From the NCBI GenBank assembly GCA_003864495.1, contig ML133454.1, forward strand, positions 524,501 through 588,500: 64,000 nt of DNA. The letters run 5' to 3'. This document shows positions 1-11,600 of this stretch, one piece after another; position 1 is the first letter of the stretch, and each line of letters opens with the position of its first letter. Origin of the DNA: Nemopilema nomurai. Its lineage: Eukaryota; Cnidaria; Scyphozoa; Rhizostomeae; Rhizostomatidae. The notes under the pieces are model-generated. The model saw only the letters and a list, made by a program, of their open reading frames with translations. It did not search any database and had not been told where the DNA came from. Both the position numbers and the translations under genes were made by a program.

Positions 1-518
1 GCCATTTGGCAAGGCTATAACCTTGCTTTTTGGCCTAAAAGATGCATTTTTTTACTGAGTTTTTTTTACATAGGAATTCTGATTTTAAGGGCAACATTGC
101 TTTGTGAATATGCACTGATGTCTATATGTGAAGAAAACATGGATTTGAGATGGATTTTTTTCAGTGAAAAAATTGGCCATTTAGCAAGGCTATAAGCTTG
201 CTTTTTGGCCTAAAACATGCATTTTTTGAAGTGAGTTTTTTTACAAAGGAATTCTGTTATTGAAAGCTATATTGTTTTTTTGATGTGCGCTGATGTCTTT
301 ATGTCAAGAAAACCGGGATTTGAGATGAATTTTTTTCAGTGAAAAAATTGGTAATTTGCAAGGCTATAATCTTGCTTTTTGGCCTAAAACATGCACTTTT
401 TGTAGTGAGTTTTTTACACAAGGTTGCTGATATTGAAAGCTATATTGCTTTGTAGATGTGCACTGATGTCTGTTCGTGTAGAAAACCGGGATTTGAGATG
501 AATTTTTTTAGTGAAAAT
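1..518. repeat. 175-bp tandem satellite, three copies
   Basis: Three head-to-tail copies begin near 1, 176 and 351. Each starts with a motif like gccatttggcaaggctataa, followed by cttgctttttggcctaaaa and, near its end, gatttgagatgaatttttt. The period is 175 bp for the first two copies; the third is slightly shorter and decays near 518. Copies differ by point changes and small indels. No long open frame runs through them. The array probably continues beyond the left edge of the window, so its total size is unknown. Confidence 0.85.
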
Positions 519-2157
519 GTGTGTATGTATCTGTGGAGATATGTAGATGTATTTTTACGTAAGATGTTTATCTTTAAATCAAACAGTTATCTTAAATATT
601 AATAAAACCGTTCATCCCGTTTCCTTTATGAATGCTCTTTTAGTAAAAAATTAAACATGTGGTCATGAAGAAAACTGGTTTTTATTTTGCGGGTTCGTAC
701 AGCATGGTGATTAAAGAGCTGCAAGTTTTTCATAGCGAATAAGACCAAGCGACCCCAAAATTTGAAACTGCAGAACCCCCCTGTACAAATAAAACTCCTT
801 ATTAATGCACAACGTTCGACTTCTTAACCTCTGTTTCATTTACTAGTATCGAGAAATTTATCAGAAAGTTCTTGGAAAACTGTCGACAGATGCTCTTGAA
901 GTAACTCCACAGAGTATAGAGATAGTTTGACTTTGAGTTAAAAAAGCAAAAAAATTTTACCTTTAAACCATCCTTTGGCAAAATAATTTAATCATGTGGT
1001 TATGAATTTTTTTATGTCAAGACCATTTCCATGTGAAAGAGGAACAAAAATATTCTACCATGAAAATGTGCTTCACTAGATGGTGGTTATAGCTTTTTAA
1101 TACTTCTCAAAACATTGGTAAATTCAAGACTTTGAATGGCAAAAGGGAAAGCATATTGTAAAATGACCGAAGATCTTCATTTGATGTTTTTACTGTTATG
1201 TTTTCTTGAATAGTTTCTAGAAGCTGGAAATACATCGAGGGATGAATTTTGTCACAAAATATACGTAAAGGTGACTGTATTCACACCATGACTACACCTA
1301 AGGAAATCCATTTCATTAACATCTGTGATATGTTACCTCTTATCCTCAGTCTTTCTTCAACCACAGTGTGTTATTCAATCCAACTTTCCCTATTCTACAT
1401 CTTTCGAAATCATTTTGTAAAATATCAAAAAACACTTTATTTTCGATTGGTAGAGCGTGCAAATAATTTCTGTTAAAATATTCAGGTAAAAGCAAAGGAC
1501 AATGTTGACTGCGCACGTGGGATCATAGATGATAGAAGGTAAGCGCCCGTCTTACAGTCGATCTGGCGCTCCCATAAACAAATTCTAATTTCGATCTATT
1601 TTGTTGCCACACTGAGAAACATCTGCGCGTAGATTGCTTTTCTGTTCTTAAACAATCGAAGAAAACCGAAAAAAACAAGTTTCTTATACAACACGACATT
1701 ATGGTGCTTCAAATTACAAATACCCCTTACTAGTGTCTTAAAAATCACACTAAAATGCATTGATACATTAATTTGCACAATTCATTGTCACTGCAAAAGA
1801 CTACTTTAATGCTAAAAGTAATGCCTTTTGAAAGCAGAATTTTAACTATACAGATTCTATGGCAATGAACAAATGCTCCAAGGAACAAATATGCTAACCT
1901 CTAATAAATTATTGAAAATTGAAAACATTTACTTAATTCTGCAAAAAACCAGCTGCAAAACTTTTATCAAATGCAACTTGCAAACAATGAATAGGAATGA
2001 GATGAAGGCTCACCCGTGGCACCTGGACGAAGTTGAACTGACTCCTTGTTTCAGGTCCCGGTCACAAATCAGCCATGACAGTCATTCCTGTTTCAAAGGG
2101 GAGAAAACCTCTTTCGCCATTTGCACTTTTGTACCACTGGCAAGCAGAGCTTCATCG
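519..2157. other. Intergenic DNA downstream of LRRC49-like gene
   Basis: AT-rich sequence between the satellite and the LRRC49-like stop codon. I see no exon with coding character. Its right part should contain the 3' untranslated region of the LRRC49-like transcript. A minus-strand ATTAAA (tttaat on the plus strand at 1805-1810) is a possible polyadenylation signal but is not proven. The short open frames here look like chance. Confidence 0.5.
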
Positions 2158-5100
2158 TCAGCTTCTTTTGATTTTGTCAAGAGACGACTGCATGTAGCGT
2201 TCTAGATTTCCCATTTCCCTTGCTGTCCGTTCCACATACTCTTCAAAGAACTGTGGCCAGATCACTTCGAATTGCTTTCTCTTTCGCTCGCTTGCAGACG
2301 CACTGCCAACGACGTCATCTATGAATTGCTTGGAAAAGGTTTTCTTCTCTTTCCCATCCTATAAAAAATTCCATCAGCCATTTAAGAAAGACGAGAAAGT
2401 ATGTAGGCTCAAGAGCAGCAATATTAGCTTCAAGAAAAAATTCCAGACTTGGTTACTATAGCCATTACAATGAGCGCAAAACAAAATGACGTTTGCAGGC
2501 TTTGCCGAATAAATTAGGTCTTCGTCACTTCTTCACCGTCAATAATGTATCACGGGGCAGTGTTTCGCGACAACTAGATTCGGAATGGCAAATGGAGGGA
2601 TTGCACCGAGTTATGACCAGGGTTGTTAAAAACAAAAATGCTTTTGCAACAAGGAGGCCAAACAACAGTAACTGCGCTTGTGCCAATGTCAGACAGCAAC
2701 AGGTGCAGGAGCTGAAAATTTCTCGCAATCGTTGCTGGAAGTGGAATTGAGTACGACCTCAGACAACCGTTGCAAGAGCAAACGAATGCGTTGCACAGCA
2801 CAGAAATTCATGCTGTCGTCAAAGACTTTAGAGCAGGTACAAATTAATGGCCAAATGTTCTGTTTCCCCCATAACCTTACCTCGTTATCTGGCTTAAACG
2901 AGACCGCCTGTTGATACATCAAGCCTGCCCGTCCAATTGGCTCCCCAGAATTTGACGTCCTGTTAAAACATGACAGTTGTCAGAAGTGTGTCAGAAAATG
3001 CCTTAAACATCCACAACTGCAGCTGAGGACAGTGGGCCTAACAAACAGACTCAATCAGCGCCTTCTCAACGGAGAATTTCAGTAATAAGGCGTTCCCAGT
3101 GAGCTGCAATATATAGCAGTCGTAGCCTCCTTTCGAGGAGCCCCAAGTCGGGCAGAGGCCACCTAGGCTGTCCACTTGATAGCTGCGGCGAACATGCTGA
3201 TAAGCAAATATGCATTTGCAAAGAGGATTAATTTCGCAACGAAATTTGCGTCAAACAGTATAGTTTTCTATGGACATGACCACCAGTACGCGAGCGGGGA
3301 TCCCGAAATCGCTAAGCAACGGTAGCATATTACGTGGCGTTTCTATGGCTACTAGAAGTTTGGTGAAACAAAATGAAATTGAATTTAAGGGAGGTTCGGG
3401 GAGTTAAAACATAATCGATAATGCGTTTAAATGGTGGACCATGAAAATAAGAGAAAAGAATGGAAGAGTAGGGACAAACATGTTAAAAAAGCACAAAAGG
3501 GTGGGCGCCGACGGCAAATGTTAAATGGATACGGATATGGGTAAATTGATTGTGCTTGCTTTCAGTTCAGTTAAAAAATGAGACTTGAGACAAAAATGGG
3601 ACATTAAGGACGCGGGTGTGTTGGTATCAATGATTCGCCTTTTTACGGGTAACCGGTAACTGAACGGGCCTTTTTAGAGAACAGTGGTGGCCTAAGAAGA
3701 GAGGTTGAGGGGAAGGGTTTGCTCAAATTTGGCGTTGATATTAGGACTTACTTTCCTCGCTTAAGGAAATCTGCCGCAGTATCAGTTTTTGACCCATCTT
3801 GGATGATTCCAGATTTTCTAGGAAAATATAAAAATAGGTTAGAATGGAGAGTAAAAACTGCATCCTTTCAACGAAATCCATTGAAACTTAAAAGATAAAT
3901 TAAGTAAAAAGGCCTTTATCACCTAAATAAATGCCACTTATCTAGAACAAGGAGCCCACTCTAAAATTGAGGCAAACAGATTTCGTGTTTATAAAAATTC
4001 AAGAAAATGTTTCATGAGCGCAAATTCAATTTCGTTCGACTCGCATTCTGAGCTCCCCTTCGTTGTTAGTTCTCAATATATTATTCATTGACGTAATAGC
4101 AGCGACTGAGGCTGGTGTCTTAATCTAACAACTGTCATACTCAGCGTAGGCAACAGCAATATAAACTATAATCAAGTAATTACTTCCATTATCAATGCTG
4201 AGATATAAACTGCAAGAAATGACAGCTGCGGTATCCAATAAACCCAATAAAATGATAAAGTGAACCCAATAAAAGATACATCGAGTCTGAAGAGGCATTG
4301 AAAGTCGTTAAAGCAAATTGTGGGCAAATTGGAAACAGGATCCCCACATCCATATTTCAACGCTCCAATCATTTCTACCCACTTCCTAATACAAAGATGA
4401 CTGTGGCGTGGTAAGGTGAGATGACGCGTCTTTAAAATGTTTTTCAACCCTCGAAAGCCAACATAGTAATAGTCGAAGCTTTCCAGGTCTAATCACATGT
4501 AAATCGATCCGAAGCAAGGAAAATGAAATTAAAACCTACAGATTTCATGCCACCACGAGCAACCCACAAAGTTTGACTTTGTGTGGCCAAAGTGCGACAC
4601 GATTTTAAGTGGGCAAGGTGACCGATTCATAATTCTCTTAAATAAATCTTTGCAAATCGTTCATCTCCGAGGGCGTTGCTTAAGCGATGTCAATTGGTGT
4701 TAATTAAACTCATAAGTGTTGGCAATAACATTCTCTTCAATGGGAATTTATTGGATAATGGGACTTACTTCTGTTTGGCTAGCATTGAGATTAGTCTTGA
4801 CTGGAGCAGTTGTGACGTCATCACGTGACCAAGCGCACCAAACGCCTTTTCGGCATGGACAGAGTCCCTGGTTGTGACCTAGGGCGAAATGACTGGTCCT
4901 TATGCATCCCATTACACCTACCAGAAGAAGGCCTTCCTGGGGCAACGAGCGAGAACACCATTTTCGTAGCCGCTTTGAAAATGACTTTCAAAAAGAGACA
5001 CTTTTCGACAAAGGCCATTGAGACAGAGAGTAGAGTGTGTTATATAATCTGGACATAGGGGTAAAGAACAAAATTTCCTAAATATCGGTCTAAGAAGATG

Positions 5101-5622
5101 AATTAAGAAAAACGTTGGCAGAAAATTGATTATGAATAGGGACGCAAGAATTGCGTGTGCTTGAATGCATGTCTTTTGCAATTTTAAGTACAACGTATTT
5201 TGCTGATAGTATACCAAGATACTAGATTATTGATTTGTTGCAAGATATGTTGCAAGAGCCCACAAACACGGGGGCGATGACGACATTAAAACAACAACAA
5301 CAACAACAACAGCAACAACAACTGCAACAAATAAATCATTAACAACAGAAAAGATAATATCAACAACAACAGTAACAAAAATAACTTCATCAAGAACAGC
5401 AGCAGCAACAACAATACCAATAAAGAACTGACTAACCTCGTTGCCATTGATTCGTTGCAGCGATAAATGGGACAGTCGATAGAGGACGTAAGGCTTCCAA
5501 AGTGAGAACTCCGTAATCGGATTTCCCGGTTCTTCGATCACCAACTCTTCAAGGGATCGTAAGATTGCCAGCGCGTTGATTTGGTTGAAGTGACAAACAT
5601 TGGTCTCACCAAACGCCAAAGT
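2158..5622 (-). CDS. LRRC49: LRRC49-like C-terminal segment, exons 14-18
   Basis: Exon 14 encodes NQINALAILRSLEELVI and LYRLSHLSLQRINGNE, close to vertebrate LRRC49. Exon 15 (4878-4769) continues with VTTRDSVHAEKAFG and QSRLISMLAKQ. Exon 16 (66 nt) gives SGIIQDGSKTD, and exon 17 gives GLMYQQAVSFKPDNE. Exon 18 ends the protein with EVIWPQFFEEYVERTAREMG and a TGA stop at 2160-2158. The exon 15 acceptor was chosen at the TAG before GTCACAACC because it restores the conserved NGNE-VTT junction in frame. Confidence 0.9.
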
Positions 5623-8600
5623 CTAATGAAGGCAAGAGAAATATCAAATTGCATGAACAACAGTTGAAAGAAAAACAACCTGTACAAAGATAAGTTTAAA
5701 CGAAAGTTAGCGATTGTGAAACTAGAAACTAAGAGGGATATTCTCAAGAAACATTGAACAGAACAATCAATATTTTTTACAAAAGTTGCTTAAAAATAGA
5801 AAATCACTGTACACCTGCATCAAAAGCAACTAATTAGCAACGACTGACATGAAAGGAGCAGCATTCTCACTGGGAAGACTGACAACTCGAACAAAAATCT
5901 GCAACTTCTCTAGGTGAACAGGTGAACAAATTAGCTCTAACAGAATTAAAGCAAAAAAATCCCAAAAATATTTGAATTAATAAGAGAAAATGTAGCAAAG
6001 AGAGACAAGCATAGCTAGTGTTATTGGTTTAAGGCCTAAGGAAAACAACAGGGTGCTTGAAAACAAGATGGCCAACCAAAGTAATCAAGACACAGGCTGA
6101 GAAAATGCATGGCCTAAGAGACGAACTTAAATGCGGTCTCAATAAATCCAATTAAACACACAAATGAAGACAATCGACGACTCGTTGGCTTTAAAAGGAA
6201 GCAAGCCACCGAGAAACAGTATTATTTAGTGAACATTTATTAAAAAGACATATTAGTTCGGCCTTAGTATCGCCGGCCCACGAACTACCCTGTGATACAG
6301 ACGCTCCCTGTTCGATTTCTTGGTGGTCTAGTCACCAAGGCCTGCTATCAAAATTTGAATGGGACTTTCGCTAATGAATACTAATGAAGCCATTCTCAGT
6401 GGCGGCCAAAAAACTGACTGGCTGGTTCTCATTACGTGAATGATGAGGAAATCACTCCCGGCTCTATTCCTTCTTGTAGAGTGGGGATCAATTATAAAGC
6501 TTAACAGTAAGCTGTCTTTACCTAGACCCCACTCTAATACAGGGATGAAATTTCACAGATTGGGATGGCTCTAATGAAATGGCCTTTCAAAAACAAGAGG
6601 ATATGAGGTCGCTGAAGCAACCATTCGTAAAAAAGTTCAACGCATTATTTTCAAGAAATGCCAGGAAACCCGGGAACCCAACTCAACTTAGTCAGCGGCA
6701 GAAACCACGCTGGCAACTCCCTTGAAAGAAGACTGGAATGGTTGCTTCTTATCATCTGGTCCAATCACTTATCCCATCACTCTTCAAATACCCCAGTCAC
6801 AAACCAATTAATTTATGCTCAGAGCTTCTTTTCAATAAATGTTTGTCAAAAATTGTCTTAAAACAAATAAAAGCAAGCAGAGTTTAAGTCAACCTACAAA
6901 ACAGTCTTTTACGCTGCCTGAACTGCTCAAATTGCACACTAACACGCGTGATTCGTGATCGATGCCTTGCAATCATGGATTGAGCATCAGCATACACACC
7001 TTGTAGCACGTCACACACATATAAAGTGATAAATGTATCAATTGTAACACACGTTACGATGGAAGGCAAATGGCTCTTGAACAAGTCAGTGCAACCTTGG
7101 ATGATGCAAGCTACAATGCCTGCTAAAATCGTTGGAACACTAACGTCAATCTTTGACTCACATTCATTAATCCCCCCCCCCCCCCCCCCCCTCGAACAAT
7201 GTTGTCCTGCTGTTAAACGAAGCGTCATTTTTGCACTAAACTTTTTCCCAAGACTAACTGGATGCTATACTTTGTTACCAACATTGTTTTAGGGGGGAGG
7301 AGGGGGATTAACAGCTTTTGGCGTGTCAAAGAAATGAAAGATGCAAAAGCAAGAGAAAATACTCAGGTGTTCCAAGGACTTTTGGCAGGCATTGTAGCAT
7401 GATGTCTAGTTTCAACCACTGGGAGTGAAACATAGATCAGAGAACGGACGTTGAAAACGCTTACCGAAACGTTGACAAATCTGTTCTTGATCTTCGAGAG
7501 GAAAGGCACAATGGCATCAAAATGAATGTAGTGGAATGAAATGAAAGTGACTGATGAGGCGGCCTTTTCTCCCCAGTTTCTATCGACAGCTTCCAGTGAG
7601 CCAGGTCCATAGAAATTCAGGCGGTTGTCATCAAGCTCGGCTAAGTGACACACGCTGTAGTCTGTCTTGCCCGTGGATCTAGGATAATTGCAGAGAAAGC
7701 TAAACTACCTATATGAATACGTTGGAGTATAGGAACTGCAGGTATTTTTTAAAACAAGTTGAGAAGACTACCCTTCTTAGCAAAAGTTAGAAATACACAC
7801 AACCGTCAGCAGATATCAAAGATGGCCGACTTAGTCAACAATAAATTTTGATACAATTTCTCCAATCAATGTTGACGGAAAAAGTTTTTTTAAAAACTCG
7901 CTGTCTCATAATAAACTTCAAGGGAGAAGAGACAAGGGCAAACTTTTGTGGCAAAACATAATGGCAGGGCCACAAAATGGTAATGCGCCCGATAAATATC
8001 TCGACAGTATTCCATATTTCTAGAAGGAAAATACGTCTTACGTTTTTCTTGGAGTTGTCGCATCCTCGGATTTGTGGTCACTTTCTGCATTCGAGCTGGC
8101 AAGAAAAAAGATTGAAAACATTTACCACACATACCTAAATTTCAATCATAGAGTTAGCAGTATCTACCATAGAAGTCGAGGCTGCAGTCTGAGCATATAG
8201 AGAATGGAAACGGGATACCCTGTTCACCCGTTCTGCTTTACTAGAACAGGCAATTATTTTTTTGACCATTCAAAGTATGATTTAATGAATTTGCAAAAAC
8301 TCCGTTCATAAACGAACCAACTGTCAGCTTTATGAATTGTTTTTGTTGTCTAACTGTCTTCTAAAGTCCAGACCATAAACATTTCTATAGATAAACACTC
8401 AACTGATGCTTAGAAATGCAGGCCAAGACATAGTAAAAAGAAATACCAATTTAAATTTCTTCTTTTGTCTCAATTCCAACGTTCTTAAAAAGTGAAAGAT
8501 TTGCAAGAGGCGCAAAGCAAAATGTGACATAGTCTTACAGGAATGTAGAGTGTGATCAGTCTTAGAGAAGTATGGAGGAATCGAAGAGTTCGAATTAGAA

Positions 8601-11600
8601 GCGAAGAAAATATTGACTATTTATAGCAAATCGCCATCTTTCTTGATAGAGCCAGCATCATTTAAAATATGATTAAAAGAAACTTACCTCTTGTGAATCT
8701 GAGATCTGAACTGACGCTTTGCATTATTGATAGCAAGCTGCCTTCTTTCCTAAAATATTAAATATTGAATCTTAATTGCTGACATACCAAGAAGATATCT
8801 CAAGAAGATGTGCAGTCATTTAATAATAGCAATCATATGAACACTTTCTCAAAACGAAAGAAAAATTGCAGGATGTTAATCTTTTTGGCCAAAAATGTTA
8901 TTCTTTCTAAGTCATGACAAGTTTAACCTGCTTAAAGCCAGAGTTTTCAGCAGTTGGTAAAACAAGACAATGAAAAGTTAATATAAAAAGAAAGATTAAG
9001 ATACAGATGACACTTTCAAGATGGATTTACAAAGAAACTAGACATTGTTATTGACTTCTTCGCTGAATTCTTTGACGAAGTGAAGTTAACAGGACGAAAA
9101 CGGGAGTGTCACTTCTGACAAACCTCACATTTTGCTAGTCAATCGGGTGCGTGGCGTAAGCCAAAGAGGACACCACAGAAAGAGTTGGGATAAAAAGCAA
9201 TTTCATGAATATCAGATCAATTCTAGCACCGGAAAGCGGTAGTTTTTACCAAAAGAAGAAGCATTTGGCACCTTGGTGTGCTGTGAAGAAGAAGGCAGTA
9301 AGAAATGCGATGCAGCATGCATTCGAACAGTGCAATGCTTCAAGCATCGGTCATCAAGCCCGGTGTTGCGGTGAAGACCATTCAGGCATCAAAGCTTTGC
9401 TTTCAGGGGCCGTCATTACATCAGTTACACCAATTACGTATGAGGCCAAAGGGAAATGAATCAACAAATGTGTGCATTTGTCAAAATCTTGACACCGATA
9501 AATATAATACGGGGCAAAGAGAACAAGCTAAGAAACGATTGCCTAAATTGATTAATCAGATCCTTCTGTAGTGTTATCAGTGACGCATTTACTCATGGGC
9601 CTACTGGGCCCGGGCCAAAGGACCACCTAAAATGTTCGATTCTGCGGCAAGGTTTTTGAAAACCAACATGAAGTGGCCTTGAAGAATTGGCCCCAATCAA
9701 ATTTACATACTTTAACGGGGCCCCAATCAAATTTACATACTTTAAGGGGCCCCAATCAAATTTATATACTTCAAGGGGCCCCAATCAAATATGGGCCTAG
9801 GGCAGTCATAAATGGGGCCCTGATTGATCGGAAGTATTGTCTCAACTTGCTAAAAAAGGCTGCACATGTTTGTACAAGAGAAAGATTGAATCCGTTGAGA
9901 ACCCGTTGCAGCTTTTCAGATCCCAAATTTGGAGGGCAAATTCTCCTGACACTGGTTTCTAGTTAGTTATCGCCAGAAACGTAAGAAATTTTCTCGGTTA
10001 CACGATTCAGTGATGATGAGAAAGGGGCATTAAATCTGGCTAGGATTAAATTATAAAGTTCTATTCAACTCAAGTTGAATCGGTAATAATTGAGAACCTA
10101 GCAATAATTAATCAGCAAAATTTCAAAACTCGACTTTCTATTTCTAGCTTGTAATAGACCACGGCAAACGAGGTTCTTTTACCAAGAGTCCAACACGATT
10201 TAATGTGAGATGATAACTCAGATTAAAGGCTGCTTGGTAATGGGAAGTAATAAAGTAGGATACCATTATTGCCGGTCAATATAATGAAGGACACAGCTGT
10301 GATGACTAGGCGAATCTTAATACGAAGCCATGTAGAGAGGCATATTCCCTAGCGTTGTCTTAACTTGTCAAATGCGTTAAGAAATTGATATTCCTCTTCG
10401 AGGCGTCGCTTTAATTACAGCCACCTAGATTGACGGAATTTCAATTTCAAATGTTCTTAGCTGGTTTGTGGTCGATTGTGGCTCAATTTTTTCCTGCACA
10501 GACGTCGGATTTCTGTATAAAAAGGGCTGCATTGAACATTTGTTTCCATTTGGTTACAACTTTCCTTGGATCCAAATCCCACATATTGAATTTCTCTCAT
10601 GTCAATACAGGGTTGTGGTGACCCTCACCTGAAACATGCCCTTTAAAATCGTTCTTGTAGCTAGAATTTCGTGAAAACCGATAATTAAGGAAAGCCGTAG
10701 ATCCAGGAATGGTGCACATCCAATTTATTTCATGAATGTTTTATATTTTTCAGCAAAGAGATGTGATCTTAAAGTGCCTTTTCCAGCTAATACGCTTAGA
10801 TGCAGGGAGGAACATTGGTGAAAAGGCGTGCTGATCAAACAGGAAATAATCAGGCTGATACCATTGTTGTCGAAATGGTTTTATGCCAACATATCTATCT
10901 ACTCTATTAACGAGAAAAACAACAAGGGAGATTGTGAGTTTAAGAAATTCTGAGACTGATTTGCTACTTCCAATAATAAAGTAGAACAGGGGGCCAGGCT
11001 AGCTCCCTCTCTTGTTTTACTTTTATACATTTAATTTGTTTTACTTTGATTTAGCAATTTCTTTGACATTTTGTACATTTTATTTCTATTTTAAAATTGC
11101 TATGAACCTAATTTGATGGGACAACCATTGGTAAAGAAATTTATGTGAAATGGAAATGAATCTTTTTAGGAACGAGTAGATCCCACAAGAACCGGACCAA
11201 AAGGGCAATCAATGCATATTTGCTCTGACTGGTACATCAAACTCCATCTCTCCTCAAACTTAACTTCAGCAGCACACCTTGGTGATACCAACAGCTACAA
11301 CTAAGGGTATTCAGGGGCCACAGGCCACAATTTGAGCAGCACAACAAGGCATGCTTGTTTTACTGGAGAACGAGAAAGCTGTGAGGCGGAGCATTTAGTG
11401 CTGATGAAGAAGAATACAGAAGCAGACATGAATCCAAGAAAGCATAGAACGGAACCACAAAAATTAAGCAAAAAGAGAATTTTCCAAAGAAGGGATCACC
11501 CTCTTTGGCGTGGCTTAGATCCAATCGAATGACTTGGATTAAAACAGATGCGAATAGATTAGTCCAAAAATGAATATGATGGCAAAGACATTTTTTGACA

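Noticed and set aside
5227..5436. Valine-rich hydrophobic tail following LRRC49-like exon 14
   Set aside because: It is intron read-through of a TTG repeat; exon 15 restores conserved LRRC49 sequence after a GTTAGT donor.
6884..7292. Open frames on both strands across 6884-7292
   Set aside because: Extended by the poly-C/poly-G run of the MITE-like element, which yields Pro or Gly runs.
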